Shown piece after piece: positions 15,121 to 23,450 of a stretch of 64,000 nucleotides of DNA. Source of the DNA: Candidatus Brevundimonas colombiensis (lineage in GTDB: Bacteria; Pseudomonadota; Alphaproteobacteria; Caulobacterales; Caulobacteraceae); NCBI GenBank assembly GCA_029202665.1, contig CP119326.1, positions 124,001 through 188,000 on the forward strand, read 5' to 3'. The notes under the pieces were generated by a model, which did no database searches, was not told the DNA's origin, and saw nothing but the letters and a program-made list of their open reading frames with translations. A program made the position numbers and the translations under genes. The first letter of the stretch is position 1, and every line of letters begins with the position of its first letter.

Positions 15121-17493
15121 TTAGAAGTCGGCTGTGACAGCAAACACCACGGTGCGCGGCGCGCCGGCATAGACGCCGCCTCCGGTGACGCCGTTGACAA
15201 AGGTGATGTCGGTCAGGTTGTTCACCGTCACCGAGGCCTCGAAGCCCTTCAGGGCCGGAGAGACCGCACCCAACGAGGCGCCGAAGCTGGCGTTGACCAG
15301 GGTGTAGGCCGGCGCCGTCTGGTTGCCGGCGAAGTCGATGAACCGGTCGCCGACCCGCTTGGCCGACAGGCCCGCGCGCCAGTAGCCGCCGTCGTAATCG
15401 ACCGAGGCCACATACATGGTCTTGGGCGAACCGAAGACCTGGCCGCCGTCCTTGATGCCGGCCGCAGCATCCAGCGCGTCGCTGCCCGTCGTCGAATAGG
15501 TGGCGTCGTTGTAGGTGTAGGAGCCCGAGACCTTCCAGCCGTTATCAAAGTCATAGGCGACCAGACCTTCGACGCCCCGGCTCTTGATGCCGCCCAGGTT
15601 GACATAGGTGCCGTCACGTTCGTCCAGATAGCCGCCGTCGCCGCCGCCCACGCCGTTCGGAACGAAGGTGATGCGGTCGTCGAACTTGATGTCATAGACG
15701 GTCAGCGAGCCCTGCAGTTGCCCGCGACGGATCCGGGCGCCGACCTCGATGTTGCGGGCGGTTTCCGGCTTGAGCGCGGCCGTCTCGACCGGGTTGCTGC
15801 TCAGGCGGCCGACGCTGATGGCGTTGAAGTTGCGCGACCAGCCGGTGAACAGTTCGACGCCGTTGTCGAGATTCCACGAGGCGCCGAAGCTCCATTGCGG
15901 TTCAGAATCGGCGTTCAGCTTGGTGACGGTCTGATCGCCGATCGGCTGGGCCCGCTCATAGTCGATGAAGAACTGCTTCACCCCGGCGCGGACGGCGAAG
16001 GGGCCGTATCGCAGCACGTCCTCGACATAATACATCACCTCGTCGGTGGTGTTCTGGGTGGCGTACTGCACCCAGTAGGGATCGCCCTCATAGGCATCGC
16101 CCAGCAGCGGATTGAGGATGCGGTGCCAGTCGCGGGTGGAATCGGCGCTGTAGTGTTCCAGCCACAGACCCGCGCGCAGCGTGTTGTTGAAATCGCCGAA
16201 TTCGCGGTCCCAGGCGGCGTCGGCGGTCATGCCGTAGCGCTTGTTGCGATAGTGGGTGTGGCGATACGAGCTGACCGGGGTGACGGCCCCGTCGTAGCAG
16301 GCGGGATCCGCCGCGGCCCGCATGCCCAGACGACCGACGCAGCCCGAGCGCGGCGTAACATAACGGCCCTGGGCGTCGACATAATAGATGAAGTTGGTCG
16401 ACGAGCCGTTGCGGTCCTCAGTCAGGGACGATCCGCCGTAGAAGACCTTGCCGGGAGTGAGTTCCGATTCCGGCGCGCCAGCGCCGTCGGCGACCAGGTT
16501 GATGATATAGGGCGGGGCGAAGTCGCCCTGGCCGCGCATTGAATGATAATAGCCCGTAGCCTGGACCTTGACCTCGCCAAATCGGCGCTCGCCGCGCAGA
16601 TAGGTGAAGATGTTCTCGCGGTGTGCGCGTGAAACGTCCCGGGCTCTCTGATCGAAGTACGGAATGCCGGTCCAGCCCGGCAGCAGCGGGTCGCGGCGGG
16701 GGTTGTTGTTGAAGGAGGCCAGAGACTGGGAATCGTATTCCGCCTCGTTGACCTTGTCCCATGACAGGAAGCCTGTCAGGTCGAAGCCGCCCTGTTTGGA
16801 CACGACCTTGGCCGTGGCGTGGTCGCGGGTGGTCGGGGTGGCGTCATCGACCCAGTCGTTGTGGCGCGACGAGGAAGCGCTGACAAAGGCGAAGGTGTCG
16901 GGCAGGAACTCGCCCGTGTCGAACCGGCCGTAGAAGCGTTTGGCGCTCTGGTCGCCTATGGCCGCGCTCAGGCGGATGCGCTGGTCCTTCAGCGGATCGC
17001 TGGACAGGAAGTTCAGCGTGCCGCCCAGGGCCTCGTTCGAGCGCGAGCCGATGTCGGCCGTGCCCTGGCTGACCTCGACCGTGCCCAGGTCTTCCATGTC
17101 GAAATAACGGTTGGCGCGCGAACCGCCGCCGTAGCTCGAGCCGCCGTTCGGCAGGCCGTCGATGGTCGTGCCGATCTGCTGGGCGCCCATGCCCGAATTG
17201 AAGCCGCGCATGGTGATGGCGGTGTGGAAGTCGGCCGAACCGAAGAAGTCCGCCTCGGTCACGTGAACGCCAGGCAGTTCGTTGACCACCTCGTTGACGC
17301 TGGCCATCGGGGCCTGGCGGTGGATCATCTCTTGCGACACCGCGACCGCAGCATAGGTCTTGGCCTGGCCGGTGACGACGATTTCGCCGACCTCGGTCGC
17401 CGTATTGGTCTGCTGGGTCTCGCTCTGCGCCCAGGCCGCGTTCGCCGCGAGGGCCATCACGCCTGCAGCCGCCCCCGTCATCCAGATCTTCAT
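15121..17493 (-). CDS. TonB-dependent outer-membrane receptor
   Basis: A 790-residue receptor: signal peptide (MKIWMTGAAAGVMALAANAA, then WAQ), a TonB-box-like EVGEIVVTGQAK, plug domain with SVNEVVNELPGVHV, ITMRGFNSGMG and the end-of-plug block EALGGTLNF, then a 22-strand type barrel ending in VFAVTADF with terminal Phe. ATG 17493 has GGAGGGTGTC upstream; the longer frame to 17583 is not coding-like. The ligand is not evident: the neighbours are a secreted phospholipase C and a DeoR regulator, so a phospholipid-derived compound or a sugar are both possible. A strong hairpin separates it from the phospholipase gene. Confidence 0.9.
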   Translation of the reverse strand: MKIWMTGAAAGVMALAANAAWAQSETQQTNTATEVGEIVVTGQAKTYAAVAVSQEMIHRQAPMASVNEVVNELPGVHVTEADFFGSADFHTAITMRGFNSGMGAQQIGTTIDGLPNGGSSYGGGSRANRYFDMEDLGTVEVSQGTADIGSRSNEALGGTLNFLSSDPLKDQRIRLSAAIGDQSAKRFYGRFDTGEFLPDTFAFVSASSSRHNDWVDDATPTTRDHATAKVVSKQGGFDLTGFLSWDKVNEAEYDSQSLASFNNNPRRDPLLPGWTGIPYFDQRARDVSRAHRENIFTYLRGERRFGEVKVQATGYYHSMRGQGDFAPPYIINLVADGAGAPESELTPGKVFYGGSSLTEDRNGSSTNFIYYVDAQGRYVTPRSGCVGRLGMRAAADPACYDGAVTPVSSYRHTHYRNKRYGMTADAAWDREFGDFNNTLRAGLWLEHYSADSTRDWHRILNPLLGDAYEGDPYWVQYATQNTTDEVMYYVEDVLRYGPFAVRAGVKQFFIDYERAQPIGDQTVTKLNADSEPQWSFGASWNLDNGVELFTGWSRNFNAISVGRLSSNPVETAALKPETARNIEVGARIRRGQLQGSLTVYDIKFDDRITFVPNGVGGGDGGYLDERDGTYVNLGGIKSRGVEGLVAYDFDNGWKVSGSYTYNDATYSTTGSDALDAAAGIKDGGQVFGSPKTMYVASVDYDGGYWRAGLSAKRVGDRFIDFAGNQTAPAYTLVNASFGASLGAVSPALKGFEASVTVNNLTDITFVNGVTGGGVYAGAPRTVVFAVTADF

Positions 17494-17809
17494 GACACCC
17501 TCCAAGATCAAGCGGGCTCGCCCCCGTCGGGCTGGCATCCACTGGTCAAAGGGCGATATCCCCCAGCAACGCAACAGAACCACAACACTTCCACTTCAAA
17601 ACCACAAAATATGTGAGATTTTGACCAGCTTGCCGATTTTACACACACCAGGATCCGAACTGATGCATTTTCGAGACGAAATTCGGCGTCAGTCGCGTCT
17701 CATGTGGCGTCAGCCACAAAAATCGGTCATCAAAAGCAAGGAAGATCACATCTTTCTGACCGACCGGTTGGCGGAGGCGTCAGAATCGACCACGGGTGGA
17801 GCGCGCGGG
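17494..17809. promoter_or_regulatory. Divergent promoter region with CACA-N5-TGTG operator
   Basis: This 316-base gap separates the leftward TonB receptor gene from the rightward DeoR gene. It is AT-rich at 17580-17660 and holds two overlapping inverted repeats: CACA-AAATA-TGTG at 17603-17615 and CAAAAT-ATGTGAG-ATTTTG at 17605-17623. Autoregulation by the DeoR protein with control of the receptor is the simplest reading. I see no small gene here. Confidence 0.5.
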
Positions 17810-18562
17810 ATGAAATACAGTCGCCAGGACAAGATACTGAAGGCGCTGGGGGCGGCCAAGACCTGTTCCATCTCGGACCTGGCTCAGACCCTGGATGTGT
17901 CGGAAGAGACGATCCGTCGCGACGTCCGCGCTCTGGAAGAGGCTGGCAAGGTGCACAAGCTGCACGGCGCGGTCCGCCTGCCCGACAATGTGTTCGAATC
18001 CCCCTTTGACGCCCGGGTCAACGAGCGGACCGAGGCCAAACAGGCCATCGCCGCCGCCGCCGCGCTCCTGGTGCCCGAACACGCCTCCATCTTCATCGAC
18101 AGCGGCAGCACCTCGCTTCACGTCGCCCAGGCCCTGCGTGGCCATCGCCAGTTGTCGGTGGTGACAAACGCCCTGGACGTGGCCCGGGTCCTGGCTTCGA
18201 TCAACAACAACCGGGTCTTCTTCACCGGCGGCGAGATCGACCAGGATTACCGCGCCGCCTTCGACGCCCAGGCCCACGACTTCGTCGGCCGCTTCTCGCC
18301 GGATCTGGCCATACTGTCGATCGGCGCGCTGGACCTCGAACACGGCATGATGGACTTCCATCTGGGCGAGGCCTCGATCAAGCAGAAGGTCATCCGCTCG
18401 ACCCGCAAGATCATGGTCGTCGCCGACGAGAGCAAGTTCGGCCGTCGCGGCCTGATCCACACCTGCCGCTATGACGCCGTCGACATCCTGGTCACCGACA
18501 TCGCCCCGCCGGACGAGTTCGCGGCCGCCCTGATGCAGTCTCACGTCGTCGTCGCCGGTTGA
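17810..18562 (+). CDS. DeoR-family transcriptional repressor
   Basis: A 250-residue DeoR/GlpR-type regulator. The N-terminal winged helix contains SISDLAQTLDVSEETIRRDV, the classic DeoR HTH; the effector-binding DeoRC domain shows IDSGSTSLHVAQAL and a late VADESKFGRRG motif typical of the phosphosugar-binding fold. The ATG at 17810 follows GTGGAG and gives the standard family length; upstream in-frame codons are less likely. It is divergent from the TonB receptor gene and shares an operator-bearing intergenic region with it. The effector is probably a phosphorylated sugar or glycerol-type intermediate, but this cannot be read from sequence. Confidence 0.9.
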   Translation: MKYSRQDKILKALGAAKTCSISDLAQTLDVSEETIRRDVRALEEAGKVHKLHGAVRLPDNVFESPFDARVNERTEAKQAIAAAAALLVPEHASIFIDSGSTSLHVAQALRGHRQLSVVTNALDVARVLASINNNRVFFTGGEIDQDYRAAFDAQAHDFVGRFSPDLAILSIGALDLEHGMMDFHLGEASIKQKVIRSTRKIMVVADESKFGRRGLIHTCRYDAVDILVTDIAPPDEFAAALMQSHVVVAG

Positions 18563-18589
18563 GGCCGGAAGCTGCAACTGACAGCGCCC

Positions 18590-19005
18590 CTAGGCTCAGG
18601 GCTCATAGCCAGAAGAGCACGTTAGCGGCGACGGCAATGGCGGACAGGAAGACGGTCGGACAGCGATCATAGCTCGTGGCGACGCGCCGCCAGTCTTTGA
18701 GCCTGCCGAACATGATTTGGCTACGCCGACCTTCGGTTCGATGCGATTGCGTCGTTTGTATCGGCGCTTGTCGTAACGGATGGGCTCGGTCAGGGATTTG
18801 CGGTCAGGGATGCATGGGTTGATCTCCCTGGCCTACAAGGCGGCGGCGCCGTTGTAGTCGCTGACCCGCTATCATTAACAGACTGATGGGCCTTACGTTC
18901 CCATCGGTTACCGCGGGCAGCTTGGTGTTCATGCCGCCCTCGGTGCGCCCGATCAGCCGCCCAAGCCCCCTTTTTTTACCGGCAAGCTCGAAGCCGTGCT
19001 GTGCC
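18590..19005 (-). pseudogene. Degraded IS5-family transposase remnant
   Basis: Starts with the same terminal sequence, CTAGGCTCAGG, as the IS5 copy at 28929 and continues as a recognisable but heavily mutated version of it. In the minus-strand reading, GRLIGRTEGGMNTKL corresponds to GRLIGGTKGGMNTKL of the better copy. An internal deletion of roughly 70 bases and many substitutions break the frame. Its right part is lost where the IS3 element begins. It is therefore an older insertion than the copy at 28.9 kb. Confidence 0.8.
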
Positions 19006-19007
19006 CC

Positions 19008-19575
19008 GTCAGATGGGTCACATCTGACGTGACCCCCTGAAACTCCTCCAAGAATAGCTAGAGTCCGCCCAACGAAGGACGGACAGAATGAAGCGATCAA
19101 GGTTCACGGAAGAGCAGATCATCGGGATTCTGCGGGAGCAGGAAGCCGGTGTGACGACGGCGGAGGTGTGTCGGCGTCACGGGGTCAGTTCGGCGACCTT
19201 TTACAAATGGAAGGCCAAGTTCGGCGGGCTCGATGTGTCGGAGGCTCGGCGGCTGAAGGCGCTCGAAGATGAGAACGTCCGGCTGAAGCGGATGCTGGCG
19301 GACGCGATGCTGGACAACGTGGCGCTGAAGGACCTGCTGGGAAAAAAGTGGTGACGCCCGCCGGCTATCGCGAGGCGGCTGGTCATCTGCAGGTTGCCTA
19401 CGAGATGAGCGAGCGGCGGGCGTGCCGTGTGCTGGGTGTTGATCGGACGAGCGTGCGCTATCAGGCGACGCGCCCGGACGACGGCGCCCTGCGCGACCGG
19501 CTGAAGGCCTTGGCCCAGGAACGTCGACGGTTCGGCTATCGCCGCCTTCACGTCCTGCTGCGGCGCGAGGGTCAA
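19008..19575 (+). mobile_element. Truncated IS3-family element
   Basis: An IS3-type element with intact orfA, the frameshift window and only the first part of orfB. An 8-bp inverted repeat (GTCAGATG at 19008-19015, CATCTGAC at 19021-19028) marks the junction with the IS5 remnant. The right terminus is missing: similarity to orfB stops near 19570 and about three quarters of orfB, including the DDE core, is absent. The element cannot move by itself. Confidence 0.75.
19088..19354 (+). CDS. IS3-family OrfA (HTH/leucine-zipper)
   Basis: An 88-residue OrfA. The helix-turn-helix lies in RFTEEQIIGILREQEAGV through CRRHGVSSATFYKWKAKFGG, followed by the leucine-zipper-like region ALEDENVRLKRMLADAML that mediates multimerisation. 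It ends at the slippery heptamer A-AAA-AAG (19342-19348), the usual site for -1 frameshifting into OrfB in this family. The frame is intact although the rest of the element is truncated. Confidence 0.85.
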   Translation: MKRSRFTEEQIIGILREQEAGVTTAEVCRRHGVSSATFYKWKAKFGGLDVSEARRLKALEDENVRLKRMLADAMLDNVALKDLLGKKW

Positions 19576-19608
19576 GGCGCAGCTACGGTCATGTGTTCGG
19601 CCTGTTGA
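19348..19608 (+). pseudogene. Truncated IS3-family OrfB
   Basis: The N-terminal HTH_21-type portion of an IS3 OrfB: EMSERRACRVLGVDRTSVRY and RRRFGYRRLHVLLRREG are family motifs. After about residue 75 the reading leaves the family and stops at 19608, whereas complete OrfB proteins run to about 270-290 residues. The rve/DDE integrase core is missing. It would be translated by -1 slippage at 19342-19348. Confidence 0.82.
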
Positions 19609-20545
19609 TGCAGGGGCTTGCGTGCTGGCCCTGATGTCGTCCGTTGACCGGGTATCCCATCTCCACTGAGCGCTTTGATGCGTCGACAATTTCCGGAGTG
19701 TCCTGGTCGTCGGTTCCGATCCGGATCTTATCGTATCATCTCATTGTCCTGGCCAAGGTCGTTTCGTCGCTGGCTTCAGGGCAGGGTGGATTCAGTTCGG
19801 AACATCTCCCCCCTTCGCATGATCGCCCAGCCGTCCGATTCGGCCCTCTCACTGGATTTACGTCCGACGCCCGTCATGGTCGGAGGAGCGCCCGTCATCC
19901 AGTTGACGCTGACGCCAAGCGCGGCGCGCGGGCTGCACTATGCAGATGCCACCGAGGATCTTCGCTTGAGCTATGTTAAACGCCTGCGGGGACTGCCCTG
20001 CGAGGGTTATGTGGTGATGACACGCTTGACGAGTCCGGACCACTACGAAGCGACCTACCTGCGGCTCCTGGGCGCCGTTATCCGCCGCCGGCTAATGGCG
20101 GCCGAGAGTCGCTTCGCGCCTTTTAACCGTGGCCAGCAGTTGCACCGGGGAAACCGTCCGTTCGAACCGTCGCTCCCCGAGGTTAACCGACGTCGGTTTG
20201 GCGTCCAACCGCTCGTGAACGCGCCGCATCAGGGACGGAAGATCGGGGATCGCTGCCCGCGACGGTGGGCCTCGCCAAACAGTCGATCAACACGCTGGAG
20301 GAAGGCGTCTAGCTTATCTCCGGACGAAACCTCCAGCCCCATCTTATCTTCCCACCCGGATTTCGCGTCCTGCGCGGCCATGCCGAGGCCGCTTGGGCGG
20401 CCGCGACCCAAGCGGCCTCAACCGGGTCAGAGAAAGGGCATCCTGCGGACGTCGCGACTTAAGTCGTCAGTTCCGAACCAGTTATGGCCTACCGGCTAAA
20501 CGCAACCAGTAGACACCGGCCTGACGCCAAAACCCAATTGCCCAG
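19609..20545. other. Unassigned region between IS3 fragment and tonB
   Basis: About 940 bases with no gene I can support. A rightward open frame (19675-20499, 274 codons) exists, but its translation has no recognisable motif, is rich in Arg/Pro/Ser and ends in a Pro/Arg-rich tail. Part of the middle, around 19800-20100, reads more like normal protein (for example VGGAPVIQLTLTPSAARGL), so it may hold decayed accessory genes. It sits directly after truncated insertion sequences and is probably debris of past rearrangement. Confidence 0.4.
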
Positions 20546-20548
20546 CCA

Positions 20549-21241
20549 TCAGCGCCGCAGATAGAACTCAACAGGGACCACAAGCTCGATCCTCTCTCCG
20601 GCGATATCGGCGGGCGGGCGCGGCAGAGGCTGGGCGCGTCGGGGCAGTTCAAGAGCCTCTCGGTCGAGGGCGGAGATGCCGGAACTGCGTTCCAGCCGGG
20701 CCTCCAGCACCCTTCCCTGTCGATCCATCGCAATACGGATATAGGGCACGCCCTGCTGGCGTCGGATCTCGGCGGCGGCTGGATAGCGTTTGACCTTGTC
20801 CAGACTGGCGAGGACCTGGCCGCGCCAATCCGCTGTTCCAGCCGAGCTCGATGCAGCCGGGGGTGTCGGGCGAGACGCGGGGGCGCTGGTCTGAGGAGCG
20901 GGAACGGCGGCCGGACGCCGCGTCGGCTCGGGCCGAGGCTCGGGCAGGGCCACTTCGGGTTGGATCGCCGGGGCGACCGGGGGCGCTGGGGTGTCAGGCG
21001 TTACCGGACGCGCTGCCTCGGCCCTGACCTGACGCGGACCGGGCGGCTGTTCGGACGGCGGCAACGGCGGGGCGGCCGACGGGGCCATGTCGATCAGGAT
21101 CGCTGGTTCGGGCGGCGGTGTCGGCAGGATCGGCCCCAACCACCAGGCGACGACCAGCAAAGGCGTAGCGTGCGCGACCAGAACGGCGGCGAGCGCGCCC
21201 AACCAGCGTCTGGCGTCATCCCGCTTGTCATCCAGCGTCAC
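20549..21241 (-). CDS. tonB: TonB-like energy transducer
   Basis: A 230-residue TonB protein: one N-terminal membrane helix (WLGALAAVLVAHATPLLVVAWW) anchors it, a long Pro-rich spacer (roughly residues 40-140) spans the periplasm, and the C-terminal domain contains YPAAAEIRRQQGVPYIRIAMDRQGRV, the TonB fold that contacts the receptor TonB box. The start codon overlaps the exbD stop by 4 bases. As the last gene of the haem operon it is probably a TonB dedicated to the receptor at 23451. Confidence 0.93.
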   Translation of the reverse strand: MTLDDKRDDARRWLGALAAVLVAHATPLLVVAWWLGPILPTPPPEPAILIDMAPSAAPPLPPSEQPPGPRQVRAEAARPVTPDTPAPPVAPAIQPEVALPEPRPEPTRRPAAVPAPQTSAPASRPTPPAASSSAGTADWRGQVLASLDKVKRYPAAAEIRRQQGVPYIRIAMDRQGRVLEARLERSSGISALDREALELPRRAQPLPRPPADIAGERIELVVPVEFYLRR

Positions 21242-21666
21242 GACGCCGTTTCCCCCTCCAGACCGACCAGAGCCACCTTCAGATAGCCGGCGTCGCGCAG
21301 CCGGTTCAGGGTCTGCATCAGAGTGTCGTAATCGACGGTCTTGTCTGCGCGGAGGAACAGTCTCTGATCGCGATCTCCGCCCGTCCGGGCATCGAGACCC
21401 GCCGCCAGTTGCGCCGACGGCATGAGTTCGTTTTCCACGGCCACGGCGCCGTCCGCCCGGACGGTTACGAACACGGGCTTGTCCGGCCGGGGTGTCGGCG
21501 CAGCCGTCGAGGCGGGCAGATCAACCTTCACATCCACCGTGGCTAGAGGTGCGGCGACCATGAAGATGATCAGCAGCACCAGCATCACATCGATGAAGGG
21601 GGTGACGTTGATCTCATGCGACTCCGCCAGATCTTCCTCGTCGCCATGCGAGAGTTTGAAGCCCAT
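21238..21666 (-). CDS. exbD: ExbD biopolymer transport protein
   Basis: A 142-residue ExbD. The single membrane helix VTPFIDVMLVLLIIFMV carries the essential proton-carrying Asp in NVTPFIDVML. The periplasmic domain follows (LFLRADKTVDYDTLMQTLNRLRDAGY). Together with ExbB it converts proton motive force to movement of TonB. It follows exbB by three bases and overlaps tonB by four. Confidence 0.95.
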   Translation of the reverse strand: MGFKLSHGDEEDLAESHEINVTPFIDVMLVLLIIFMVAAPLATVDVKVDLPASTAAPTPRPDKPVFVTVRADGAVAVENELMPSAQLAAGLDARTGGDRDQRLFLRADKTVDYDTLMQTLNRLRDAGYLKVALVGLEGETAS

Positions 21667-21669
21667 GGT

Positions 21670-22440
21670 TCAGCCCCGTACGCCGCGCGACAGGTCCCGG
21701 GAAACAAGCCGGAGCACAGCGGCCGAGGTATCGCCCACCAGGGCCCGATAGGCGGCGGTTCGGCGGGCGAAATGATTGTAGATCACCACCGCGGGAATGG
21801 CCGCGACAAGACCGACAGCCGTCGCCAGAAGCGCCTCGGCGATGCCGGGAGCCACCACGGCCAGGTTGGTGGTCTGGGCTGCGGCGATGCCGATAAAGCT
21901 GTTCATGATTCCCCAGACGGTGCCAAACAGCCCCACGAACGGCGCCGTCGCCCCGATGGTGGCCAGAACGCCCGTGCCCCGGATCATTCGTCGACCAAGA
22001 GCCGCCTCTATGCGGTTGAAGCGCGAGGCGATCCGTTCCTTGACACCCTCTGCATCCGACAGGGCGTCGGAAGATAGCTCCAGTTCGGCCAGGGCGGCGC
22101 GGATCAGGGGCGAGGCCGCCGCCTCATCGTCGCTTGCCGCGTCCGCCAGGGTGCGCGCCGCGTCGACGGCCTCGAACACCCGCTTCTGGGCGGCGGTGCG
22201 GCTGCGCAGTTCCAGCGACTTGGCCAACAGCACGGTCCAGGTTGCGATCGACGCCAACATCAGGCCGACGATCACGGCCTTCACCACCATGTCGGCAGCC
22301 AGGAACATGCCCCACGGCGACAGGTCATGAGGCGGCAGCAGAGCGGACGCTTCTCCAGCCCGGGCAGGAGCAGCCAGCAGAAGCGGCGGCGTGAAGGCGG
22401 CTAGGACGCGAAGCACGCGGAAATGGAATGAGGAGATCAT
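21670..22440 (-). CDS. exbB: ExbB / MotA-TolQ-ExbB proton channel protein
   Basis: A 256-residue ExbB with a predicted signal-like N-terminus, then three membrane helices; the conserved channel block FVGLFGTVWGIMNSFIGI and ALLATAVGLVAAIPAVVIYN are clear. The ATG at 22440 overlaps the stop of the upstream DUF454 gene (ATGA), so translation is likely coupled; the open frame extends upstream but that part is shadow sequence. The extended periplasmic N-terminus resembles the ExbB forms often found beside TonB receptors in proteobacteria. Confidence 0.94.
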   Translation of the reverse strand: MISSFHFRVLRVLAAFTPPLLLAAPARAGEASALLPPHDLSPWGMFLAADMVVKAVIVGLMLASIATWTVLLAKSLELRSRTAAQKRVFEAVDAARTLADAASDDEAAASPLIRAALAELELSSDALSDAEGVKERIASRFNRIEAALGRRMIRGTGVLATIGATAPFVGLFGTVWGIMNSFIGIAAAQTTNLAVVAPGIAEALLATAVGLVAAIPAVVIYNHFARRTAAYRALVGDTSAAVLRLVSRDLSRGVRG

Positions 22441-22796
22441 GCAGGATTCTCGGGTGGCGGGGGCGCGGGCGGAACGGGACGTGAGACGATGAAGGCGGCG
22501 CAGGCGACCAGCAGGACGCCGACCAGAACACCCAGCCAGAACGGAGGGTGGACGGTCAGTTCGAAGATCAGGAAACCGGCCGCCATCCCGCCCACCGCCA
22601 TGACCTTGGCCCTGCGCGGGACGGCACGGTGAGTTCGCCAGGCCCGCAGACTTGGGCCGAAGCGCGGGTGCTCCAGCAACCAGGCCTCCAGACGCGTCGA
22701 GGACCGGGCGAAACAGCCGGCGGCCAGGATCAGAAAGATGGTCGTCGGCATCAAGGGCAACAGGGCCCCGACGAGACCAAGCCCTGTGAAGACCAA
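22437..22796 (-). CDS. DUF454 (YbaN-like) inner-membrane protein
   Basis: A small membrane protein of about 120-130 residues. LVGALLPLMPTTIFLILAAGCFARSS is the characteristic DUF454 motif (first helices plus CFARSS loop), followed by LEAWLLEHPRFGPSLRAW. The annotated start is a TTG; reading further upstream gives RWPWLLLGLVFTG, which is what the family N-terminus looks like, so the true start (possibly non-ATG) is probably 20 or so codons earlier, close to the haem oxygenase stop. Function unknown. DUF454 genes commonly neighbour haem oxygenase or haem-uptake genes (from memory); here it lies between haem oxygenase and exbB. Confidence 0.8.
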   Translation of the reverse strand: MVFTGLGLVGALLPLMPTTIFLILAAGCFARSSTRLEAWLLEHPRFGPSLRAWRTHRAVPRRAKVMAVGGMAAGFLIFELTVHPPFWLGVLVGVLLVACAAFIVSRPVPPAPPPPENPA

Positions 22797-22855
22797 GCCG
22801 AGCAGGAGCCAGGGCCATCGCCCAAGCCCTTTCGATGCAGGACCCGTCGGCGGCG

Positions 22856-23446
22856 TCAGGAGAAGACATCCTTCACCAGACCATGGACCCGTTCGAAGGC
22901 GGCGTTGGCGCCGGCGATCATCCTGCCCTCTTCTTCGGGCGTCAGATCCAGGCCGTCGAGCGCGCCGGTGAACTGCCGCCAGTGATTGGCCCGGCCGTCC
23001 GGATGTCCGGCCAGGTGGCGGGCGCCGAGGCTGTCCGACAGACCCAGTTTCAGCGCCATCTTGAACAGGAAGGCGGCGCCCAGATTGGAGCCTTCGGCGA
23101 CATAGAGCCAGCCGAGGGCAGTCGGCAGATCGGTCTGGTTCGACAGACGAGGCGCTTCGTCAGAGGCGGGAATCGTCAGGCCCAGGTCCATCATATCCTG
23201 CTCGATCTGGGCCAGTCGACGCCGCTCCGCCAGATCGGGAATAAGCGCCGTCAACCGCTCGTCGTCATACAGGGCGTCGATGTCGCGATGAAACGGCTGC
23301 TGCACGGCCAGGAACAGGCCGTACCGCTCCCGGTTTTCGAAAGGCCTGCCCGCCATGATCGCCTTGTCCAGGCGATCATGGGTGTTGTGGGTCGCCGTCT
23401 TCAGGGTGCGGGAACGGGTCAGGGTCGCGGCGTCAGTCATGGTCAT
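22856..23446 (-). CDS. Haem oxygenase (biliverdin-producing, bacterial type)
   Basis: A 196-residue cytoplasmic haem oxygenase that opens the porphyrin ring to release iron. The N-terminal helix LKTATHNTHDRLDKAI contains the probable proximal haem ligand (His23), and the distal helix shows GWLYVAEGSNLGAAFL, with the flexible glycine-containing segment of the family. It starts five bases after the TonB receptor stop codon, so the two are cotranscribed: imported haem would be degraded by this enzyme. Confidence 0.92.
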   Translation of the reverse strand: MTMTDAATLTRSRTLKTATHNTHDRLDKAIMAGRPFENRERYGLFLAVQQPFHRDIDALYDDERLTALIPDLAERRRLAQIEQDMMDLGLTIPASDEAPRLSNQTDLPTALGWLYVAEGSNLGAAFLFKMALKLGLSDSLGARHLAGHPDGRANHWRQFTGALDGLDLTPEEEGRMIAGANAAFERVHGLVKDVFS

Positions 23447-23450
23447 TGCC

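Noticed and set aside
19675..20499. 274-codon open frame after the IS3 fragment as a real gene
   Set aside because: No recognisable motif, Arg/Pro-rich end, atypical context and no clear ribosome site. Reported as an unassigned region instead.
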